From: Prolixibacteraceae bacterium
GTDB taxonomy: Bacteria; Bacteroidota; Bacteroidia; Bacteroidales; Prolixibacteraceae
Reading direction: 5' to 3'
Assembly (NCBI GenBank): GCA_016788685.1
Contig: JAEUSS010000269.1
Location: 1 to 8,417 of the forward strand
Length of the DNA stretch: 8,417 nucleotides
The notes beneath the pieces are model-generated. The model saw only the letters and a program-made list of their open reading frames with translations, was not told the origin of the DNA and did no database searches. The position numbers and the translations under genes were made by a program. Below, piece after piece: positions 1-5,201 of this stretch; the first letter of the stretch is position 1, and the number at the start of each line of letters is the position of its first letter.

Positions 1-735
1 GGCAGTCAGGCCTTCAATAATGTCGTCGATGTAAGTAAAATCGCGCGAAAGGTCTCCGTGGTTAAATACCTTGATCGGAATTTGTTTGATGATGGAATCC
101 ATAAAGAGGAAGGGTGCCATGTCGGGGCGTCCCCATGGGCCGTAAACGGTAAAGAATCGGACTCCGGTAGTGGGGATATTATACAGTTTGCTGTATGCAT
201 GAGCCATCAGTTCGTTGGATTTTTTGCTGGCGGCGTACAAACTTACCGGCGAGTCAACCTGATCGGTCTCGCTGTACGGAACCGTTTTATTCAGGCCGTA
301 AACACTGCTCGAACTGGCATAAACCAGGTGCCGGACCGGATGAAACCGGCAGGCCTCCAGCAGGTTTAAAAAACCAAGGATATTTGAATTGATGTAGGCG
401 TACGGATTGTTGATGGAATATCGTACACCTGCCTGGGCCGCCAGATTGCAAACTACATCAAAATGCTCTCTCTCAAAAAGCGTGTCAATAAATTCTTTGT
501 CCTGAAGGTCGGCTTTGATGAATTGATAGTTACTGTATTTTTTGCTTTGCAATGGCTTGTGCTCTTGTATCAGTTCTTTGCAGATTCCTGTTTCAGCCAG
601 CCGGGCATACTTTAGTTCAATGTCGTAGTAATTGTTAATATTATCGATTCCAATCACCTGGTCGCCTTTTTTTGTAAGGTTTTTTACGGTGTGGAAACCA
701 ATAAACCCAGCAGCACCTGTAACTAAAATTTTCAT
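1..735 (-). CDS. UDP-glucuronate 4-epimerase-type NAD-dependent epimerase, C-terminus cut by window edge
   Basis: Extended short-chain dehydrogenase/reductase that most likely interconverts UDP-glucuronate and UDP-galacturonate in the cytoplasm. The 245 visible residues begin MKILVTGAAGFIGFH, with the Rossmann glycine motif GAAGFIG at residues 7-13 and the ribose-binding acidic residue D31. NLAAQAGVRYSI at 97-108 is typical of the UDP-glucuronate epimerase subgroup. The active-site serine stretch SSSSVYG is at 141-147 and the catalytic YAASK at 167-171 (Y167, K171). HGDLSRDFTYIDD at 226-238 is also family-typical. Relatives are about 330-350 residues, so roughly 100 C-terminal residues lie beyond position 1. 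The gene begins 19 nt after the GT39 stop and is probably the fourth gene of that operon. The family is clear. The substrate is inferred, and other UDP-hexose or hexuronate epimerase specificities remain possible. Confidence 0.9.
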   Translation of the reverse strand, partial: MKILVTGAAGFIGFHTVKNLTKKGDQVIGIDNINNYYDIELKYARLAETGICKELIQEHKPLQSKKYSNYQFIKADLQDKEFIDTLFEREHFDVVCNLAAQAGVRYSINNPYAYINSNILGFLNLLEACRFHPVRHLVYASSSSVYGLNKTVPYSETDQVDSPVSLYAASKKSNELMAHAYSKLYNIPTTGVRFFTVYGPWGRPDMAPFLFMDSIIKQIPIKVFNHGDLSRDFTYIDDIIEGLTA

Positions 736-754
736 AGTTCTTTTTTATATCGTT

Positions 755-2335
755 CTACTTTTCAATAACTATGTAATAGTAACTTCCTTTTTGATGTACT
801 TCTTTTCCTTTAATAAATACCTGAAGAGAGTCGTTCCGCTCAATGGCCTTATCCCAGGTGAACAGGATTGCCGGTTTTTTTATTGGCGAATCGGGTTTGT
901 ATAATTCACTGATCCGTAGTTTTTTCAATGTTGTGCCAAGGTAAACATCCAGATTGTCGGCTCTGTTCATTTCGCAATAGTAGTAGTTCTGTGCCCCTTT
1001 TTCGAGGGCTGTTTCTTTTGCCTGATTGCACAACAGGTTAAGACCGATCAAAGAGTTATACTTCGGAATGGCGAAAGAAACGGAAAAGACTGCAAGCAGC
1101 ATTCCCGTGCTGATGGTTATTATTCCCTGATTCAACTGTTGTCTGATCAGATATTTCAATGCGACAACTCCCGAACCGGATAAAATAATGCCGGTCAGGA
1201 TAATGAGCGGCGATATTCCCTGTTCCCCGATTTCGCTGAGTTGAAAGGCGGCAATTATTCCGGGTAAGGCCATGCAAAGAATCACAGCCGGAATACCAGC
1301 CAGGATGAGCGTCCACCTGGCTGAACCAATTTTTGTTAATCTCAAAACGGAGAGATACACCAGAAAAGGGAAAACGGGAAGCATGTAAACCGGCAGTTTC
1401 GAACTGAACAGAGATAAAATCGTCAGGGTGGAGAGGACAATAACCAGAAAGAAGCGTTCGAGGTCGGTAAAATCCGGTTTCTTCCTGAAGGCCGTTACCA
1501 GAGTTCCGATTGTTAGCAACGACCAAGGAGCCAGCGAGTACCAGATTGTCACAAAATAGAAGTAAAACGGTTCTTTGTGGTGAAACGAATTTACTGCGCG
1601 GTTAACGGTCTGGTTGAAGAGCAGATTATTCAGGTACAGGCTGCCCCCTTCGGCAAAAACTCCGGCAAACCAGGCTCCGCAAAGCGTCAGCAGAATAAGT
1701 ATCGTTTTCCATCCCCAGTATTTTCCAATGGTTCTGATGTCGCCTTTCAGGTATAAGAAAACGGCAATGGATATCAGCGGGACAATAACTCCGATCGGCC
1801 CCTTGGAAAACAAGGCCAGAAATACAAATAACGGAAAGAGAACCGGATCTCGGCGTTTCCCGGCCCCACTGTACATTCTGAAAAAAGTATAAAGTGCCAA
1901 AACAATGAACATACACATCAGCATGTCCATCCGTACGACAAGGGCTGTTCCGAGGAAAAATGCGCTGGTCAGGAGCATCAGCTGTGCAACGATGCGGTCA
2001 TTATCCGGCATGGTGCTTTTTACCCAGCGATCCATTACTCTGACTACGACCAACGCCGGGAGAAACGAAAATAAACCCAGAAAGAGCAGGTTGTGGTATC
2101 CGAAAATTACTTTGCCCGACATTACGATCCAAAGGTACAGCGGAGGTTTGTCGGCGTATATTAGTCCGTGGTTTGTAAAAGTAAAGACTGAACCGTTACG
2201 CAGAGCTTCGTCAGCAATGCTTAAATACCGCAATTCATTGTCAGGCGTGAAGTCGCGGAAGATAAAAACCGGCAGTACCGCCACTAAATACAGAATATAC
2301 CGGATGTTATTGTTTTTAGTGAGGCGGTGCATCAT
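755..2335 (-). CDS. ArnT/PMT-like GT39-family membrane glycosyltransferase
   Basis: Polytopic GT-C-fold enzyme of 526 residues that probably transfers a sugar from a polyprenyl-phosphate donor to an acceptor on the periplasmic face of the inner membrane, as ArnT does for lipid A. After TM1 (about 12-28), the first periplasmic loop has PDNELRYLSIADEAL at 31-45, with D32/E34 in the place of the catalytic acidic pair, and YADKPPLYLW at 60-69, the family KP motif. SKGP at 177-180, the aromatic HKEPFYFYF at 253-261 ahead of a PW pair (270-271), and SKLPVYMLPVFP at 312-323 also match ArnT-type proteins. Many hydrophobic helices follow, then a soluble C-terminal part (about 430-526). Length is close to ArnT (about 550). 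The ATGATG start is 1 nt after the preceding stop, so the second Met is an alternative start. The donor sugar cannot be read from the sequence. Confidence 0.9.
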   Translation of the reverse strand: MMHRLTKNNNIRYILYLVAVLPVFIFRDFTPDNELRYLSIADEALRNGSVFTFTNHGLIYADKPPLYLWIVMSGKVIFGYHNLLFLGLFSFLPALVVVRVMDRWVKSTMPDNDRIVAQLMLLTSAFFLGTALVVRMDMLMCMFIVLALYTFFRMYSGAGKRRDPVLFPLFVFLALFSKGPIGVIVPLISIAVFLYLKGDIRTIGKYWGWKTILILLTLCGAWFAGVFAEGGSLYLNNLLFNQTVNRAVNSFHHKEPFYFYFVTIWYSLAPWSLLTIGTLVTAFRKKPDFTDLERFFLVIVLSTLTILSLFSSKLPVYMLPVFPFLVYLSVLRLTKIGSARWTLILAGIPAVILCMALPGIIAAFQLSEIGEQGISPLIILTGIILSGSGVVALKYLIRQQLNQGIITISTGMLLAVFSVSFAIPKYNSLIGLNLLCNQAKETALEKGAQNYYYCEMNRADNLDVYLGTTLKKLRISELYKPDSPIKKPAILFTWDKAIERNDSLQVFIKGKEVHQKGSYYYIVIEK

Positions 2336-2336
2336 T

Positions 2337-2957
2337 TTATATGGCTTTTAGTTCTTTCCTGTAAAGGACGATGTTGCGGGTGTAGGCAATAAATCCGACC
2401 GATTGTCCGAGGATCAGGATGGGGTCAAGCCGGATAAGTCCGTAGGTGGCTATTATTCCGGAACCGACCAGGCTGATTATCCAGAACCCCACCGGGAGAA
2501 GTGACTCTTTTCGCCGCATGGAATAAATCCATTGGTAGACAAAGCGCAGGGTAAAGATAATTTGCCCCAGAGAACCAAAAATAACTAACCATAGAGGTAT
2601 TTTGTTGTTTGACAGAAAGTTGGTGACAAAATAATTGCCGTTCTTCAGTACAAATCCGATGGCAAGGATGGGGGTGAGGATGAGTAGAGCTTTTAAAGCG
2701 ATATTTATTTTGGGCCAGACCCCGTTTTCGTTCAGATTCCAGATGTAGATGTAGTAGGATATAATCTGACCCAAAAGAATCGAAAAATCGTTGCGCAACC
2801 ATCCGTAGATGCAGAACAGGTAAGAGGCGATGATGCTCAGCACCCAGTAGATGGTAGGTGAAAGTACTTTCTGTGCCCTTTCAGACAGGATCCATTGCAG
2901 GAGTGTCCGGGTGAAGAAAAGCATTTGAGAAATAAAACCTAAGACGAAGACCATCAT
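2337..2957 (-). CDS. Duplicated LAB_N (lipid A biosynthesis N-terminal) domain membrane protein
   Basis: Integral membrane protein of 206 residues composed of two copies of a LAB_N-type unit, the small hydrophobic domain also found at the N-terminus of some LpxB proteins. Copy one (about 7-75) and copy two (about 128-196) align without gaps at a constant offset of 121 residues. Shared positions include Q11/Q132, F14/F135, R17/R138, QW 21-22/142-143, P34/P155, W38/W159, YG 51-52/172-173, R55/R176, D57/D178 and LGQ 62-64/183-185. A hydrophobic linker helix (about 88-103) joins them. LAB_N is, to my knowledge, related to the SWEET/PQ-loop fold, whose half-transporters pair to form a pore. The gene overlaps the upstream GT2 by 4 nt (ATGA) and the GT39 follows after 1 nt, so translation is probably coupled. 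Its place between donor synthase and transferase suggests it flips the lipid-linked sugar, which is inference. A second ATG one codon in is an alternative start. Confidence 0.85.
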   Translation of the reverse strand: MMVFVLGFISQMLFFTRTLLQWILSERAQKVLSPTIYWVLSIIASYLFCIYGWLRNDFSILLGQIISYYIYIWNLNENGVWPKINIALKALLILTPILAIGFVLKNGNYFVTNFLSNNKIPLWLVIFGSLGQIIFTLRFVYQWIYSMRRKESLLPVGFWIISLVGSGIIATYGLIRLDPILILGQSVGFIAYTRNIVLYRKELKAI

Positions 2958-3751
2958 TGTTCAAGAGTGTTTTCTGTAATCTGGTAATTGATGTACCTTT
3001 TTTTCATCCACCTGAATGCAAAACAGTCGAGAAAAGGCGAGATCAGCCGGTTTCTCAGGTTGAATTTGGATTGTCCGGCCATTCTTGGGAAATGCCTGAC
3101 TGGTATCTGTTGGACTTTGCCGTTTTGCAGCTGGATAAGTGCCGGTAAAAAGCGGTGCATTCCGTTGAACAAAGGAATGCGTTTGGCATAATCGGTCCGT
3201 ATGATTTTTAGCGGGCAACCGGTATCTTCGATGCCGTCGTTGGTCATGAACCGACGAAAACTATTGGCAATTTTTGACGAAATTCTTTTCCCGAAAGAAT
3301 CATCACGTTTGGCGCGGATACCCATAACCATTTCGAAGTCGGTGAGATACGGGAAGAGCAGGTTGAAATCTTCAGGAACGGTTTGTAAATCAGCATCGAT
3401 ATATCCGACGTATGGCGAAAAAGTTGTTTCGATACCTGCTTTAAGAGCTGCACTTAATCCCGAATTTTTTACGAAGCTGAGGTGGTAAAAATGTTTCCGG
3501 CGTTTACAAACTTCAATAATCCGTTCTAAACTCCGGTCTGTTGAGCAATCGTTTACAAACAGGACGCAGGTAGTCAGTGGTGATTGCGATATGAATGAGG
3601 AGAGCTTCTCTTCAAGTGCAAAAATGTTGTCTTCTTCATTAAATACCGGAACTACGATTGTAAATTCGTAATCTGCTGTTTTGTTTGCGTAGCTTGGGCT
3701 GGCGGCTGATTTCCCCCGAACCGGAATCTCTGTCACGATTTGTTCTATCAT
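2954..3751 (-). CDS. Family 2 glycosyltransferase, polyprenyl-phosphate sugar synthase type (DPM1/ArnC-like, soluble)
   Basis: GT-A-fold enzyme of 265 residues expected to move a sugar from a nucleotide donor onto polyprenyl phosphate at the cytoplasmic face of the inner membrane. Visible motifs are TIVVPVFNEEDN at 31-42, the VNDCSTD nucleotide-binding segment at 66-72, and the metal-binding YIDADLQ at 117-123 (DxD at D119 and D121). Further C-terminal are the basic FGKRISSKIANSFRR segment at 153-167, EDTGCPLKIIR at 175-185 and MAGQSKFNLR at 224-233, all typical of the dolichyl/polyprenyl-phosphate subgroup. Unlike ArnC, it has no C-terminal transmembrane pair: the chain ends soon after a short aromatic, basic stretch. 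About 28 poorly conserved residues precede the catalytic core. It is first in the operon and overlaps the LAB_N gene by 4 nt. The ATG at 3751 is the first plausible start, and no Shine-Dalgarno is visible. Confidence 0.92.
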   Translation of the reverse strand: MIEQIVTEIPVRGKSAASPSYANKTADYEFTIVVPVFNEEDNIFALEEKLSSFISQSPLTTCVLFVNDCSTDRSLERIIEVCKRRKHFYHLSFVKNSGLSAALKAGIETTFSPYVGYIDADLQTVPEDFNLLFPYLTDFEMVMGIRAKRDDSFGKRISSKIANSFRRFMTNDGIEDTGCPLKIIRTDYAKRIPLFNGMHRFLPALIQLQNGKVQQIPVRHFPRMAGQSKFNLRNRLISPFLDCFAFRWMKKRYINYQITENTLEQ

Positions 3752-3792
3752 TGGTCAAAAGTTATGTTTTGTTGGGTTCGAACAATTCCGTT

Positions 3793-3823
3793 TAAATTTA
3801 GCGAAATCTGAAAAACGAACAAA
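3793..3823 (-). promoter_or_regulatory. Candidate Bacteroidota-type promoter of the glycosyltransferase operon
   Basis: On the minus strand, TTTG (3820-3823) is followed after a 19-nt spacer by TAAATTTA (3793-3800), matching 7 of 8 positions of the Bacteroidota consensus TTTG-N19-21-TAnnTTTG. Transcription would begin near 3787, giving a leader of roughly 35 nt before the GT2 start at 3751. The -33 box sits in the loop of a perfect inverted repeat (3804-3838), so the promoter may be regulated. Confidence 0.5.
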
Positions 3824-3838
3824 TGATTTTTCAGATTT
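3804..3838. repeat. Perfect 12-bp inverted repeat with 11-nt loop, over the promoter
   Basis: AAATCTGAAAAA at 3804-3815 is exactly complementary to TTTTTCAGATTT at 3827-3838, with loop 3816-3826. It covers the -33 box and most of the spacer of the candidate operon promoter, as an operator would. It also lies 18 nt beyond the last stop of the interrupted minus-strand frame, so it could be the end hairpin of a transcript from upstream. It is AT-rich and lacks a U-run after the 3' arm, so an intrinsic terminator is less convincing than a protein-binding site. Confidence 0.55.
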
Positions 3839-4208
3839 AAAACAAGATACTTAGCTCATTCTGAGAATAGTTTATTGGGTTTTGCTAAGTTGTTGTTGGT
3901 TAGTGTGTTTTGTATTGGTCCGTAAAGGTTGTTTTGGCAATTTTTCAGGTTTGATGCACTGAATAGCGGAAATTTGCCCTCGAATCAGGTTTGTTCGTTG
4001 CGGAGATTATTGGTCTTTGGGGAAATATGGGGATTAATTTTCAGAAAGGCAGTGACGACCAGAATACGTCGCTTCCGTCAGTGTAAGTTCTTTTGAATGA
4101 TTGCGATAGCTGAATTCAGTCCTCGGTCTGCAAGGATCGGACTGTAACTTTGTCTATTCTGGGTCTCGATTCCATACTCCTTTATATTTTTCTTGTTTAA
4201 GGAAACCA

Positions 4209-4216
4209 CAAAGGTA
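4209..4216 (-). promoter_or_regulatory. Candidate -7 promoter element (TACCTTTG) below MarC
   Basis: The minus strand reads TACCTTTG, a full match to TAnnTTTG, followed by GTGG. No TTTG occurs 19-21 nt upstream, so only half of the promoter consensus is met. If active, it would start a transcript near 4202 that crosses the interrupted frame and reaches the 12-bp hairpin, or reads into the GT2 operon as a leader of about 450 nt. Confidence 0.3.
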
Positions 4217-4220
4217 AAGG

Positions 4221-4251
4221 AAAAATGACAGGCTGTTTCACCTGATGCCTG
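4221..4251 (-). terminator. Weak candidate terminator after MarC
   Basis: Read on the minus strand, CAGGC (4247-4251) pairs with GCCTG (4229-4233) across a 13-nt loop. After three bases comes a run of five T (4221-4225). The stem is only 5 bp and the loop long, so stability is marginal. Its position about 30 nt after the MarC stop is what makes it plausible. Confidence 0.3.
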
Positions 4252-4282
4252 AGCGTCCTTTTTTCTTCTTCTGAAACGAAGA

Positions 4283-4915
4283 TTATTTCATCATATTCAG
4301 GATGATCGGTTTCAGCCCGCTAAAAAAGAACTCAACGGCAATTACCATCATAATGAGTCCCATCAGCCGCATCATGACGTTGTTCCCGGTTTGACCGAGG
4401 ATTTTGATAATACGTGATGAACTGTACAGGGTGAGGTAGGTGATGAGCAGTACCAGTGTGATGGCACCGAAAAGGATTATTTTATGCTGAAATGTGGAGG
4501 CGTCTTCCATGAGAACGATGGCATTGGTGATGGCGCCCGGGCCACAAATCATCGGTATAGCCAGCGGGGTGATGGAGATGTCGCCGATGTACGTTTTCAC
4601 TTCCGAGTCTTTAATTTTTACCTGACTCAGCCGCGCCTGGAGCATGTCCATACCCATGATGAAAAAGATTACGCCACCAACAATCCGGAAACTGTTGACA
4701 GAAATTCCGAAGAATTTAAAAAGCAACTGACCGGAAAGGGCAAAAATAACAATGGTAATAAAACCGGTAATTGATGCCTTCTTTGCTGTGGCTTTCCGTT
4801 GACTGTCATTCAGGTCGGCAGTCATGGTCATAAAGATTGGCATGGTTCCCAGAGGGTTAATCAGGGTAAAAAAGGAGGTGAAACAAAGTAGTCCGAATGA
4901 AATGGAATCCTGCAT
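4283..4915 (-). CDS. MarC family integral membrane protein
   Basis: Member of the MarC/YchE/YhgN (UPF0056) family, 210 residues with about six predicted transmembrane helices in the inner membrane. Family hallmarks are INPLGTMPIF at 19-28, the glycine-rich SFRIVGGVIFFIMGMDML at 75-92, TPLAIPMICGPGAIT at 116-130, and the C-terminal GLIMMVIAVEFFFSGL at 186-201. Length agrees with relatives (about 200-220). The biochemical role of the family is unsettled. Despite the name, E. coli MarC was shown not to be a multiple-antibiotic-resistance determinant, and transport of small metabolites has been proposed for relatives. It appears monocistronic, with 286 nt upstream and a long gap downstream. The start at 4915 is the first Met before the conserved N-terminus. 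No Shine-Dalgarno and no clear TAnnTTTG promoter were found. Confidence 0.93.
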   Translation of the reverse strand: MQDSISFGLLCFTSFFTLINPLGTMPIFMTMTADLNDSQRKATAKKASITGFITIVIFALSGQLLFKFFGISVNSFRIVGGVIFFIMGMDMLQARLSQVKIKDSEVKTYIGDISITPLAIPMICGPGAITNAIVLMEDASTFQHKIILFGAITLVLLITYLTLYSSSRIIKILGQTGNNVMMRLMGLIMMVIAVEFFFSGLKPIILNMMK

Positions 4916-4972
4916 GAATAATTTGTTAAGTTTTAACGGTCAATAAGCTAATCTCAATAGTCTGTTTACCAG

Positions 4973-4990
4973 AACGAAGGGTTTTTCGTT
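4973..4990. repeat. 6-bp inverted repeat upstream of MarC
   Basis: AACGAA (4973-4978) and TTCGTT (4985-4990) form a perfect hairpin around a 6-nt loop, 58 nt upstream of the MarC start. It could be an operator or leader hairpin of the MarC transcript. It is short enough to occur by chance. Confidence 0.25.
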
Positions 4991-5167
4991 GTTACTCCTC
5001 ATACATTAAGGATAATGAGAGCTGTTCCCGTTCGATGAAGATAACAAACAACCGGTTTGTTTTACTTTTGGCCACTGCAAAAAAACGTAATGTTTTGATG
5101 TATTCACTTTATGGTTCCGGATTGATGATTTCACCTGTAGCCCCACAAATCGTTGCGGAAACCGAAC

Positions 5168-5183
5168 CCGGGGAATAACCCGG
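5168..5183 (-). terminator. Short GC hairpin after the RND exporter
   Basis: Reading on the minus strand, CCGGG (5179-5183) pairs with CCCGG (5168-5172) around a 6-nt loop, 18 nt past the exporter stop. All five pairs are G-C, and GTT then TTCGG follows rather than a proper T-run. Position fits a terminator but the missing T tract makes this weak. Confidence 0.3.
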
Positions 5184-5201
5184 ATTCAGTGCTGCTGATT
5201 C

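Larger units (their letters stand above)
3752..4282. other. 531-nt intergenic region between GT2 operon and MarC
   Basis: No intact gene was found on either strand. The stretch holds the operon promoter candidate and 12-bp inverted repeat at its low-coordinate end, a minus-strand frame interrupted by two TGA codons across most of its length, a minus-strand -7-like motif at 4209-4216, and a weak hairpin below the MarC stop. A 10-bp palindrome (CTGAATTCAG, 4110-4119) and a 6-bp inverted repeat (CAGTCC 4117-4122 with GGACTG 4139-4144) are also present. The length is unusual beside the overlapping genes of the operon. Confidence 0.7.
3856..4287 (-). pseudogene. Possible decayed ORF or repeated element, frame broken by two TGA codons
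   Basis: One minus-strand frame stays open over 144 codons except for TGA at 4078-4080 and TGA at 3985-3987, and it ends with a third TGA at 3856-3858. Unbiased sequence would give about six or seven stops. The three segments have protein-like composition, for example YSPILADRGLNSAIAIIQ (4094-4146), RKRRILVVTAFLKINP (4030-4077) and GPIQNTLTNNNLAKPNK (3868-3918). No in-frame ATG is present. A GTG at 4207-4209 overlaps a promoter-like motif. An AAAGGAG sequence at 4177-4183 is followed too closely by an out-of-frame ATG for normal initiation. The strings remind me of short uncharacterised ORFs repeated in Bacteroidota genomes, but this recollection is unverified. Alternatives are a structured RNA, an insertion remnant or chance. 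Confidence 0.3.

Noticed and set aside
1056..1526. Minus-strand open frame of 156 codons in another frame of the GT39 gene
   Set aside because: Fully inside the GT39 coding region and lacking hydrophobic or motif structure.
1905..2351. Plus-strand open frame of 148 codons
   Set aside because: It lies antisense to the well-supported GT39 gene and its product shows no recognisable motif.
4145..4152. Plus-strand TAACTTTG, a match to the -7 consensus
   Set aside because: No TTTG at the right distance upstream and no plus-strand gene downstream before MarC, which lies on the opposite strand.
3856..4287. TGA stop-codon recoding as the reason for the interrupted frame
   Set aside because: The adjacent GT2 gene terminates at TGA exactly where the LAB_N gene begins, so TGA is a normal stop here; no selenoprotein context was seen.
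4866..4880. AGGAGGTG Shine-Dalgarno-like sequence on the plus strand
   Set aside because: It lies inside the antisense strand of the MarC coding region and has no coding frame to serve.
5098..5178. Plus-strand 26-codon open frame downstream of a TACTTTTG motif at 5063-5070
   Set aside because: The -7 motif has no -33 partner, there is no ribosome binding site, and the peptide has no recognisable character.
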